Under the pieces are notes generated by a model. It was not told the DNA's origin, did no database searches, and saw only the letters and a list, made by a program, of their open reading frames with translations. From contig JAUWMO010000016.1 of the NCBI GenBank assembly GCA_030613125.1, positions 1 through 20,333 of the forward strand: 20,333 bases of DNA, in the 5' to 3' direction. The stretch comes from Bacteroidota bacterium. Its GTDB lineage: Bacteria; Bacteroidota; Bacteroidia; Bacteroidales; VadinHA17. Shown here piece by piece: positions 13,881 through 20,333 of this stretch (position 1 is the stretch's first letter; every line of letters begins with the position of its first letter). A program made the translations under genes and the position numbers.

Positions 13881-15158
13881 TTAATGATGATGTCCTGCAC
13901 CTTCCTCTCCTTTTTTCATTTCGGCTAAAAGATAATATGCTCCTTTTATTACTACTGTTGCGTTTTCAGGGATTTGCTGTGCGGGAACTATTTCTGTAAA
14001 ACCGATGTCAGATGCTCCTGTATTAACTTCTATCTTTTTAAAGATATATTCATTGTCGTGATTTTCTTTTTCTTGGTTGTGGTCTGGTTCTTTTTCTGAA
14101 CCTGCCTTCACTAAAGTTTCGGCAGGCAGGTGGGAATGGTTATTGTGTTGCTCCTCTCCCTTCTTTTTTTGTATGAATATGTAATTCAATCCTGCGTCTG
14201 AAACAATGGCTTCGTCAGGCAATGCAACAACTTTGTGCTGGTCAGTTACAATACGTGCATCTACATACATTCCGGGCAATAAATAACTTGATTTGTTTTC
14301 AATTTTTGCATGTACGGTAACGGCTTTTATATCGTTTTCAAATGCTTTGCCGACTGAGAAAATGCTGCCTTCGTAAATAGTGTCGGGATTGGTGGCAAGG
14401 GAAAATATTACGTTTTGTCCTTCTTTTATCTTGCTAATGTCTTTCTCGTATATCATAAGGTCAATATGGATGTGTTCGTTATCCACAATCTCAAACATTT
14501 CCTGTTGCGGTTCCACAAAGGTTCCAATATTAACTTCTATCAGCCGAACATAGCCGTTGATGGGTGATTTTATCGGGATGTCAGAAAATATCTGACCTTT
14601 TTCTACTGCTGAAATATTAATGTTTAGTAAATTGAGTTTGGCTTTGAGGGAATTAACCTTTGCCATTGCTGCCTTATATTCTGCTTCTGTCTGCTGAAAG
14701 TTTTTGGCTGAACTGATGCTATCCTGAAACAACTGATTTTTACGCTGGTAGTCCTTTTCCAGAAAGTTTAGTTTGCTTCTGCTTTCTGCATATTCCTGCT
14801 GCATCTGAATGAAGTCGGGATGTTCCAGTAAGGCAAGTGTTTGCCCTTTTTTTATATAATCGCCTTCTATGACGAATACGTCTTTTACCCTTCCGCCCAT
14901 CAAGGTACTTAAGCTGGCTTTGTTCCGGGGTGGCAATTCCAGTTGTCCGTTGGCTTTTACAGTTGTTGATAGATTGACCTCACGAAATTGACCTAATTCA
15001 ATGCCCATTACATCCATTTGTTTCTGAAGTAAATGTACTTCATCATCTTTTTTAGCTTCTTCGTGTTCGTAGTTGTCCTTTGCTTGCTGCTGGCTACAAT
15101 TGGTCAAAAGAAAAAGACCGAACATTGCTATGAATAGCTTGTATGTTTTTGTTTTCAT
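13881..15158 (-). CDS. Heavy-metal efflux RND periplasmic adaptor (CusB/CzcB-type lipoprotein)
   Basis: A 425-residue membrane-fusion protein linking the inner-membrane pump to the outer-membrane channel. A lipobox ending LTNC gives a lipidated Cys21. The barrel-sandwich half-domain begins near residue 65 (ANGQLELPPRNKASLSTLMGGRVKDVFVIEGDYIKKGQTLALLEHP), a long coiled-coil hairpin spans about 112-190, and the beta-barrel follows (DIPIKSPINGYVRLIEVNIGTFVEPQQEMFEIVD). The C-terminal membrane-proximal part ends in GHHH. A His- and acid-rich stretch (about 333-370) is likely metal-binding and flexible. Inside it, residues 344-353 (LPAETLVKAG) are encoded by a palindromic repeat. The gene starts 31 bases after the pump gene, so the two form an operon. 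The assignment is secure; the metal is not. Confidence 0.95.
   Translation of the reverse strand: MKTKTYKLFIAMFGLFLLTNCSQQQAKDNYEHEEAKKDDEVHLLQKQMDVMGIELGQFREVNLSTTVKANGQLELPPRNKASLSTLMGGRVKDVFVIEGDYIKKGQTLALLEHPDFIQMQQEYAESRSKLNFLEKDYQRKNQLFQDSISSAKNFQQTEAEYKAAMAKVNSLKAKLNLLNINISAVEKGQIFSDIPIKSPINGYVRLIEVNIGTFVEPQQEMFEIVDNEHIHIDLMIYEKDISKIKEGQNVIFSLATNPDTIYEGSIFSVGKAFENDIKAVTVHAKIENKSSYLLPGMYVDARIVTDQHKVVALPDEAIVSDAGLNYIFIQKKKGEEQHNNHSHLPAETLVKAGSEKEPDHNQEKENHDNEYIFKKIEVNTGASDIGFTEIVPAQQIPENATVVIKGAYYLLAEMKKGEEGAGHHH
14101..14130 (-). repeat. CCTGCC-family palindromic element inserted in frame in the adaptor gene
   Basis: The 30-base element begins CCTGCCTGCCGAA and ends GAAGGCAGG on the minus strand; CCTGCC/GGCAGG arms enclose an ACT-TT-AGT core. 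It is 30 bases, a multiple of three, and adds LPAETLVKAG to the protein without breaking the frame. A relative at 20192-20221 matches at about 22 of 30 positions, and part of it at 10874-10894. Confidence 0.65.
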
Positions 15159-15189
15159 TTTTATACGTTTTTATTCGATTAAAAAATAT

Positions 15190-18100
15190 TTAGTTAAGCT
15201 GACCTACCAAATATTGCAGGTCAATTATAGATTGATTGAATTGATTTAGATTATTCAGATATTTTGTTTTGATATTAATTGCCTGGTCTATGTTGCGGAT
15301 GTATTCCACATAGCCGATTTCGCCTGCCTTGTAACTTTTTTCGGCAAATTTTATGAGTTGTTCGGCTATGGAAAGCCCCTGTTTTTCGTAATAAACTACA
15401 AGTCCTTTGTATTTGTAGTATTCCTGTAATTTGCCGGCAAAGAGGGTTTCAATCATTAAGCCGTAATTTTCATATTCTGCCTGTGCAATTTCGGCATCTA
15501 TTTTAGCTGCCTGTACTTTGCCCTGCTGTGACCTGTACCACAGGGGGATTTTTATACCTACCTGAAAGCCGGTAAAGCCGGGTGTGCCGTCAATTTGCTG
15601 GTTGAAATACCCTGCTGAAAGGTCAGGCAGGTAGCCAGATTTTTCCAGCTTGTATTGTTGTTCTGAAACAAGGATTGCCTGCTGATAGTATTGCAACAAT
15701 GGATTGTTGTTTACATTTTCTGCATCCTGCACGATTAATTCAAGTTTGTTTATGCTCGTTTTGGAAATGGTGACAGGGCTGTCGGTATTAAGCCATCTTT
15801 GTAATTCCTTCATATAGATTTGCACATCTGCATCTGCTTGTTGTTTCATTAGATTTATTTCCTGATACTTTCCCTGCGCTGCAATTTTTTCCAAAAGGTT
15901 GGTTTCACCCGTTTGGTATCGCTTTTCGGCTGCTTTGAGAAAATTACTATATGTGTTTTCCAGTGTATTCAGCAATTCCTGTCGTGTGTAACCGTAAGAC
16001 AGTTGCATATAGGCGGTTTTGACATTGCGCACCAGTTCATTTTGAGTAATGCTCAATGCGTTTTCGCTTAATACTACTTTCTGCTTTTGCAGCTTGGCTT
16101 GTGAAACGTAGGTTGTGGGAAATTTAAAATTCTGCGATATGCTTAACTGATTATCTATGGTGGCAGAGTTTAGCTGCCCCTGCGTGTAAGAGATATTTGT
16201 TTTGTCAATGTCAAAGGTGGTTTTCTTCAGCTTTTGCTGTTTATCCACTTCCAGATTAGCAGCTTTTACGGTTGGGTGGTTTTTTATGGCTATCTCAATC
16301 GCCTGCTGCATTGTCAATGGGTTATTACCTTGTGCATTGCTATTTAATGGAAAAGCAAATGCACTGCCTATGATGAGAAATACAATTACAGTATTTATAG
16401 ATTTTCCTTTAAATCGTATTCCTTCATCAAAGATGCTGTATAGCACAGGCAATATGACAAGTGTCAAAAAGGTTGCTGTAATCAACCCCCCTATAACAAC
16501 CGTTGCCAATGGTCTTTGTACTTCGGCTCCTGCTGATTGGGATAATGCCATTGGCAAAAAGCCAAAAGCAGCTACGGAAGCGGTTATTATTACGGGGCGT
16601 AAACGAACTTTTGTTCCTTCTAATATGCGTTGTTTCATATCGGTTACTCCTTCATTTTTGAGTTGATTGAAATAGGATATTAAAACAATACCGTTAAGCA
16701 CGGCTACACCGAAAAGGGCAATGAAGCCGACACCAGCCGAAATGCTGAAAGGCATATCCCTAAGCCAGAGGGAATAAATACCGCCAATGGCAGCAAGAGG
16801 TATAGCGGTGTAAATCATTAATGCTTGCTTAAAGGAATTGAAAGTAAAAAACAACAAAATGAATATCAGCGCCAATGCAATGGGAACAGCTATTGACAAG
16901 CGTTTTTTTGCTGTTACAAGGTTTTCAAACTGACCTCCGTATTTTAAATAATAACCGGGTGGCAGGTTGAGTTGCTCGTCCAGTTTTTGCTGTATTTCCT
17001 CTACCAAAGATTCAATATCCCTGTTTCGTGCATTGATGCCTATGGTAATTCTCCTTTTGGTATCATCACGTGAAATTTGCATTGGTCCTTCCTTGAACTC
17101 AATTTTTGCAACTTCCTTTAACGGCACTTGTGAACCGTTGGGCAATGTGATATAAAGATTTTTGATGTTGTCTATGTTTTGCCTGTAATCTTTTTCCAGC
17201 CGAACTACCATATCAAAACGCCTTTCGTTTTCAAATACTACTCCTGCTTTTTCACCTGCAAAAGCGGTTCTTACCAGTTTGTTCAGGTCTCTGATATTAA
17301 GCCCGTATTGTGCGACTTTACTGCGGTTGTAGTTTATTATCATTTGCGGGAGACCTGTTATTTGCTCTACTTTTGTGTCTCCAATGCCCCTGATGCTTTT
17401 AATAATGGATTTGGCTTTTTTGGCATTGATGTATAATACGTCCAGGTCCTCACCGTAGATTTTAACTGCAATATCCTGTCTCACTCCTGTCATTAGCTCG
17501 TTAAAACGCATTTGGATGGGTTGTGTAAATTCAAACCCTACTCCCGGAATAATGGACAATTCCTTTTCCATTTTTTCAAACATTTCATCTTTTGTTGAGG
17601 CGCTTGTCCATTCTGATTTAGGTTTCATTTTGACCATTAAATCCCCTATCTCAATAGGCATAGGATCGGTAGGTATTTCTGCCGAACCGATTTTAGTAAC
17701 GACTTGCTCTACTTCAGGGAATTTTTCCAATAGGATTTTCTCCAATTTCTCCGATATTTCAATGCCCTGTGCCAAAGAACTGCCGGGCGGTAAAATCTGT
17801 TGTAAAGCAAAATCACCTTCTTCCAGTGTGGGTATAAATTCACCTCCCAAACGATTGAAAGTGAATATGCTCATTGCAAATAGCGCAACTGCAACAATGA
17901 TGGTTTTTACCTTGTTGTTTAAGGCATAATTGATAACCGGGTTGTACCAGCGTTGCAAGCGGTTGATTATTTTATCGGCAATGGTTACTTTGGCTTTTAT
18001 CTTTTTATTAAGGGATAAGGCAGCCATCATCGGGACATAAGTAAGAGAAAGGATTAACGCACCGAGTATAGCAAAGCTGACGGTTTGCGCCATCGGCTTA

Positions 18101-19563
18101 AACATTTTGCCTTCTATTCCGACCAATGCCAAAATGGGCAGGTAAACTATCAGAATGATGACAACTCCGAATGTTGCTGAGCGGATGATTTTGGTAGCGG
18201 ATTTTTTAACAGTGCTGTCCATTTCCTGTTGCGTAATGGTTGTTCCTTCGGCTTTGCTCCCCAGGGAATTCGGGGGAGGCAGGACAGGATTTTTAAGTTT
18301 GGAAATTGTATGCACCACACTTTCAACAATGATGACCGCACCGTCAACGATTAAACCAAAGTCAATAGCTCCGAGCGACATCAGATTGGCGGATACACCA
18401 AAAATGTTCATCATTCCGAGTGCAAAGAACATTGAAAGGGGGATGACAGAGGCGACAATCAGCCCTGCCCTGAAATTTCCCAATAATAGAATGAGGATAA
18501 AAATTACTATCAAACCTCCTTCCACAAGGTTTTTGGTAACGGTATTCATAGCCCTGCCAATTAATTCAGACCTGTCCAGATAGGGTTCTAATACCACTCC
18601 TTCTGGCAGGGACTTCTGGATGGTTTTAATCCGTTCTTTTACTGCAGTGATGACCTTATCGGAGTTTTCGCCTTTTAACATCAAGGCCATTCCAATAACC
18701 ACTTCACCTTTTCCGTTACGGGTAACTGCTCCATATCGGGGCGCACTTCCAAATTGTACTTTGGCAATATCCCGAATAAGTATTGGTGTATTGTGTATTG
18801 TTTTTACAACAATCTTTTCAATATCTGCAAACGACTTTACAAGCCCTTCACTTCTTATGAAATAGGTGTTGTATCTTTTTTCAATATAGCTACCCCCTGT
18901 GTTCTCGTTATTATTTTCTATTGCTTCAAATACGTCTGCAATAGTTATGTTCATACTTCGCAGCTTTTCGGGATTGACGGCTATTTCGTATTGCTTCAAG
19001 TAACCGCCCCAGCCGTTTACTTCTATTACTCCGGGCGTGCCTGCCAATTGCCTTCTGACAATCCAGTCGTTGATGGTTCTTAAATCCATTGCTGAATAGA
19101 CGGTATCATAACCGGGTTCGGTATATAACACATATTGTAATATCTCACCAAGACCAGTAGTTATGGGGGCTAATTTGGGACTGCCAAAACCTTCGGGGAT
19201 TTGTTCTTCGGCTTCTTTTAATTGTTCGGTAATTAGCTGGCGGGCAAGGTAGATGTCTTTGTTTTCTACAAAAACTACGGTTATCACTGATAAGCCGAAC
19301 CGTGAAATTGACCGTATTTCAATAACATCCGGGATGTTCGCCATTGCAATTTCAATGGGGAAAGTGATAAATTGCTCCACTTCCTGTGCTGCAAGCGTGG
19401 GAGCTTGGGTAATGATTTGTACCTGATTATTTGTGATGTCAGGCACAGCGTCAATAGGAATTTGTTTAAAGGAATATGCTCCCCAGCCAATTAATGCAAT
19501 GGTGAAAATTCCAATTATCAGCTTGTTTTTTATGGAAAACGCTATGAGTTTATTTATCATCAT
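15190..19563 (-). CDS. CzcA/CusA-type RND metal efflux pump fused to a TolC/CusC-like outer-membrane factor
   Basis: A 1457-residue fusion. Residues 1-1050 are a complete heavy-metal RND pump: PIDAVPDIT near the N-terminus, the GLGEILQY motif (137-144), porter domains, and a proton-relay helix DFGLIVDGAVIIVES (401-415). The DFG...DGA form is that of the divalent-cation (CzcA) classes rather than the Cu/Ag class. The segment EIPTDPMPIEIGD (629-641) is also CzcA-like. After the last pump helix (about 1022-1045) comes a signal-peptide-like helix (about 1057-1073) with a SNA|QG cleavage site near 1077. Then follows a ~380-residue outer-membrane efflux domain (LTMQQAIEIAIKNHPTVK; NFLKAAEKRYQTGETN...; a second repeat from about 1290). 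A start with two adjacent ATG codons is used. An unusual loop (about 425-443) may be an insertion. Confidence 0.94.
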   Translation of the reverse strand: MMINKLIAFSIKNKLIIGIFTIALIGWGAYSFKQIPIDAVPDITNNQVQIITQAPTLAAQEVEQFITFPIEIAMANIPDVIEIRSISRFGLSVITVVFVENKDIYLARQLITEQLKEAEEQIPEGFGSPKLAPITTGLGEILQYVLYTEPGYDTVYSAMDLRTINDWIVRRQLAGTPGVIEVNGWGGYLKQYEIAVNPEKLRSMNITIADVFEAIENNNENTGGSYIEKRYNTYFIRSEGLVKSFADIEKIVVKTIHNTPILIRDIAKVQFGSAPRYGAVTRNGKGEVVIGMALMLKGENSDKVITAVKERIKTIQKSLPEGVVLEPYLDRSELIGRAMNTVTKNLVEGGLIVIFILILLLGNFRAGLIVASVIPLSMFFALGMMNIFGVSANLMSLGAIDFGLIVDGAVIIVESVVHTISKLKNPVLPPPNSLGSKAEGTTITQQEMDSTVKKSATKIIRSATFGVVIILIVYLPILALVGIEGKMFKPMAQTVSFAILGALILSLTYVPMMAALSLNKKIKAKVTIADKIINRLQRWYNPVINYALNNKVKTIIVAVALFAMSIFTFNRLGGEFIPTLEEGDFALQQILPPGSSLAQGIEISEKLEKILLEKFPEVEQVVTKIGSAEIPTDPMPIEIGDLMVKMKPKSEWTSASTKDEMFEKMEKELSIIPGVGFEFTQPIQMRFNELMTGVRQDIAVKIYGEDLDVLYINAKKAKSIIKSIRGIGDTKVEQITGLPQMIINYNRSKVAQYGLNIRDLNKLVRTAFAGEKAGVVFENERRFDMVVRLEKDYRQNIDNIKNLYITLPNGSQVPLKEVAKIEFKEGPMQISRDDTKRRITIGINARNRDIESLVEEIQQKLDEQLNLPPGYYLKYGGQFENLVTAKKRLSIAVPIALALIFILLFFTFNSFKQALMIYTAIPLAAIGGIYSLWLRDMPFSISAGVGFIALFGVAVLNGIVLISYFNQLKNEGVTDMKQRILEGTKVRLRPVIITASVAAFGFLPMALSQSAGAEVQRPLATVVIGGLITATFLTLVILPVLYSIFDEGIRFKGKSINTVIVFLIIGSAFAFPLNSNAQGNNPLTMQQAIEIAIKNHPTVKAANLEVDKQQKLKKTTFDIDKTNISYTQGQLNSATIDNQLSISQNFKFPTTYVSQAKLQKQKVVLSENALSITQNELVRNVKTAYMQLSYGYTRQELLNTLENTYSNFLKAAEKRYQTGETNLLEKIAAQGKYQEINLMKQQADADVQIYMKELQRWLNTDSPVTISKTSINKLELIVQDAENVNNNPLLQYYQQAILVSEQQYKLEKSGYLPDLSAGYFNQQIDGTPGFTGFQVGIKIPLWYRSQQGKVQAAKIDAEIAQAEYENYGLMIETLFAGKLQEYYKYKGLVVYYEKQGLSIAEQLIKFAEKSYKAGEIGYVEYIRNIDQAINIKTKYLNNLNQFNQSIIDLQYLVGQLN
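18257..18287 (-). repeat. Possible palindromic insertion in the pump loop
   Basis: CTCCCC (18257-18262) faces GGGGAG (18273-18278) around a GAATTC-containing core, with a CCTGCC-like run just beyond. It encodes the proline/serine-rich loop at about residues 425-440 (NPVLPPPNSLGSKAEG), which looks longer than the corresponding loop of CzcA relatives I recall. Read as an in-frame element by analogy with the one in the adaptor gene; this is inference. Confidence 0.4.
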
Positions 19564-19776
19564 TTTAAAGTTTAAGTCAATGAAACCCGCATGATTTTTT
19601 GAAATAGTAAACGAAAATTAAAATCTGAAATGCCATTTGATTTTATCTTATTTATTGACAGGCAAATGCGGGTTCACGAATACCTTTAAAAAATCAATTA
19701 TTTTATGAGTAAATACAATATGCCTGTAACTCTCAAAAGAGAAGCAAAGCGTTAGAAATAAGGATGTAAAATTGAC
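19564..19776. promoter_or_regulatory. Spacer between the Cys/His-rich gene and the pump, with a 9-base inverted repeat
   Basis: AACCCGCAT (19584-19592) faces ATGCGGGTT (19666-19674), 73 bases apart; including flanks the arms read TGA(A)ACCCGCAT. The spacing is too long for a typical operator but could allow looping, an RNA stem, or mark the ends of a lost small element. I see no terminator and no clear promoter in this spacer. Confidence 0.4.
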
Positions 19777-20091
19777 TTAAACTTTAGGCGGATGCCAGAA
19801 ATCGTACACTACGGTAAAAGGGTGGTGTTGGGTATATAAAGAAAGTTGTGTTTGTGCTATAGGGATTAGATTGCTATGATGCGTTTGATTAAGAATTATA
19901 TGAGTGTGGCAGCAACAGCAATTGCAAAATGGAGAACAAAAATCGCTGTCTGAATGGTTGTTTTGGTTTTGGTCTGCTACATTATGGTAATGGACTGCTG
20001 TAGCGCAGTTGTCCATTGCTAAACCATCAGTGCAAGGCATTACAGTTAATGATAATATCAACAGGGCTAATATGGTTGAAAAAAGTTTCAT
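19777..20091 (-). CDS. Small exported Cys/His-rich protein (DUF6660-like) heading the efflux operon
   Basis: A 104-residue protein with a signal peptide (MKLFSTILALLILSLTVMPC) followed by a His-rich segment (HYHNVADQNQNNHSDSD), a dense cluster CSPFCNCCCCHTH, and a short tail ending FWHPPKV. The layout MPCxD..., then CxPFCxCxCC, then a terminal W(Q/H)PPK is what I recall of the DUF6660 family, found next to metal-efflux genes in Bacteroidota. Cys and His density suggests periplasmic metal binding or sensing. The ATG at 20089-20091 is preferred; a longer reading starts at TTG three codons upstream and has no support. Its predicted promoter ends almost at this ATG. The pump gene follows 213 bases later. 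Function is inferred from context only. Confidence 0.75.
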   Translation of the reverse strand: MKLFSTILALLILSLTVMPCTDGLAMDNCATAVHYHNVADQNQNNHSDSDFCSPFCNCCCCHTHIILNQTHHSNLIPIAQTQLSLYTQHHPFTVVYDFWHPPKV

Positions 20092-20097
20092 CGGATG

Positions 20098-20126
20098 CAA
20101 ATGTATGCAAATTATTTCTTATCAAA
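20098..20126 (-). promoter_or_regulatory. Predicted promoter of the efflux operon
   Basis: The minus strand has TTTG (20123-20126), 17 bases, then TACATTTG (20098-20105), an exact TAnnTTTG at good spacing. Transcription would start within a few bases of the ATG at 20091, implying a very short leader or leaderless mRNA. The three-way-junction repeat lies about 10 bases upstream of the -33 element. Confidence 0.55.
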
Positions 20127-20135
20127 CCGAGATTC

Positions 20136-20179
20136 ACCCTGTTAAATAGCCTTTGGCTCACGAAGTGATTTAACAGGGT
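20136..20179. repeat. Three-way-junction palindromic repeat, copy B
   Basis: All 44 bases are accounted for: outer stem ACCCTGTTAAAT/ATTTAACAGGGT (12 perfect pairs), then hairpin AGCC-TTT-GGCT, then hairpin CAC-GAA-GTG, with no unpaired base at the junction. Copy A at 9331-9375 has the same plan with different arm sequences. Long perfect palindromes with terminal-like arms suggest a REP-like mobile or protein-recognised element. Confidence 0.8.
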
Positions 20180-20191
20180 AAAGTTGAAACG

Positions 20192-20222
20192 CCTGCCCGC
20201 CGAAGCCTTGGCGTAGGTGGGG
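20192..20222 (+). repeat. CCTGCC-family element, spacer copy
   Basis: Begins CCTGCCCGCCGAAGCC and ends GCGTAGGTGGG. It is related over 30 bases, at about 22 positions, to the element within the adaptor gene (there on the minus strand). It lies 12 bases from the three-way-junction copy B. Its minus-strand reading encodes PTYAKASAG, a peptide string I associate with spurious ORFs over such repeats. Confidence 0.6.
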
Positions 20223-20282
20223 GCTAAAACCGCTCCACTTATGCACTTCACCGCTTTTTGCTATATTGCGTGTGTGCTGCTC

Positions 20283-20333
20283 TTATTCTTCATCAAAGAT
20301 AAAGACATCTTCAATTTTATACTTAAAAACTTT
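20283..20333 (-). CDS. C-terminal end of an unidentified gene (runs off the window)
   Basis: The minus-strand frame entering from the window edge reads KVFKYKIEDVFIFDEE and stops at TAA (20283-20285). The acidic end and AT-rich codon use resemble the neighbouring genes, but sixteen residues are too few to name a family or to exclude chance. If real, it lies about 190 bases upstream of the efflux operon on the same strand. Confidence 0.35.
   Translation of the reverse strand, partial: KVFKYKIEDVFIFDEE

Noticed and set aside
16202..19083. Long plus-strand open frames opposite the pump gene
   Set aside because: They are shadows of the strongly supported 1457-residue pump-channel fusion and have no family features.
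20027..20251. Minus-strand open frame of 74 codons
   Set aside because: It spans the CCTGCC element, the three-way-junction repeat and the signal peptide of the Cys/His-rich gene in another frame; PTYAKASAG is a repeat-derived string.
1..20333. CRISPR array, tRNA, rRNA, intact IS or phage genes
   Set aside because: No regularly spaced repeats, no cloverleaf with tRNA-invariant bases, no rRNA-like stretch and no transposase, integrase or phage structural gene were found. The three-way-junction repeats lack tRNA invariants.

Overview
The window looks like a chromosomal segment of a member of the Bacteroidota. The DNA is AT-rich and intergenic spacers are long. Several promoters fit the phylum's TAnnTTTG -7 element with an upstream TTTG/TTG. 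The gene families are typical of the group: an AHQLGTP-type histidine kinase, a TPR-SpoIIE phosphatase, lipoproteins, small beta-barrels, an ECF sigma/anti-sigma pair, a CzcA-OMF fusion and a DUF6660-like protein. No tRNA, rRNA, CRISPR array or intact transposase was seen. Every protein gene I accept is on the minus strand, so transcription runs from high to low coordinates.

Layout, low to high coordinates. 1-8.4 kb is mostly housekeeping and signalling: the N-terminus of a U32 peptidase-family gene, a membrane histidine kinase, a large AsmA-like protein, dipeptidase E, a TPR-SpoIIE phosphatase and an unrecognised lipoprotein. 8.5-9.3 kb holds a ThiF/MoeB/HesA-type E1-like enzyme that lacks most of the zinc-site cysteines. 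9.6-12.6 kb is an ECF module of sigma factor, membrane anti-sigma and outer-membrane barrel. The sigma gene and the barrel gene share a near-identical promoter (GTAAC, 17 bases, CGTC), so the sigma factor probably drives both. Between anti-sigma and barrel lies a GC-richer mosaic of palindromic repeats.

12.7-13.3 kb is a second small barrel gene followed by a clear intrinsic terminator. 13.3-13.9 kb is a gene graveyard: a truncated antitoxin-like ORF merging into a proline-iminopeptidase-like N-terminal relic, then several strong palindromes and a two-way terminator-like hairpin. 13.9-20.1 kb is a heavy-metal efflux operon: a small Cys/His-rich exported protein, a CzcA-type RND pump fused to its TolC-like outer-membrane factor through an internal signal peptide, and a lipoprotein adaptor. 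Past its promoter there is more repeat DNA and the last codons of another gene.

The most interesting signals are four. (1) A repeat family in two copies (9331-9375 and 20136-20179) folds with every base of the core assigned into a three-way junction with two 3-base loops, and the stem sequences differ but still pair. (2) A different palindromic repeat sits in frame inside the adaptor gene and has relatives in two spacers. (3) There is a self-contained ECF regulon signature. (4) The pump-OMF polyprotein carries an internal signal-peptidase site.
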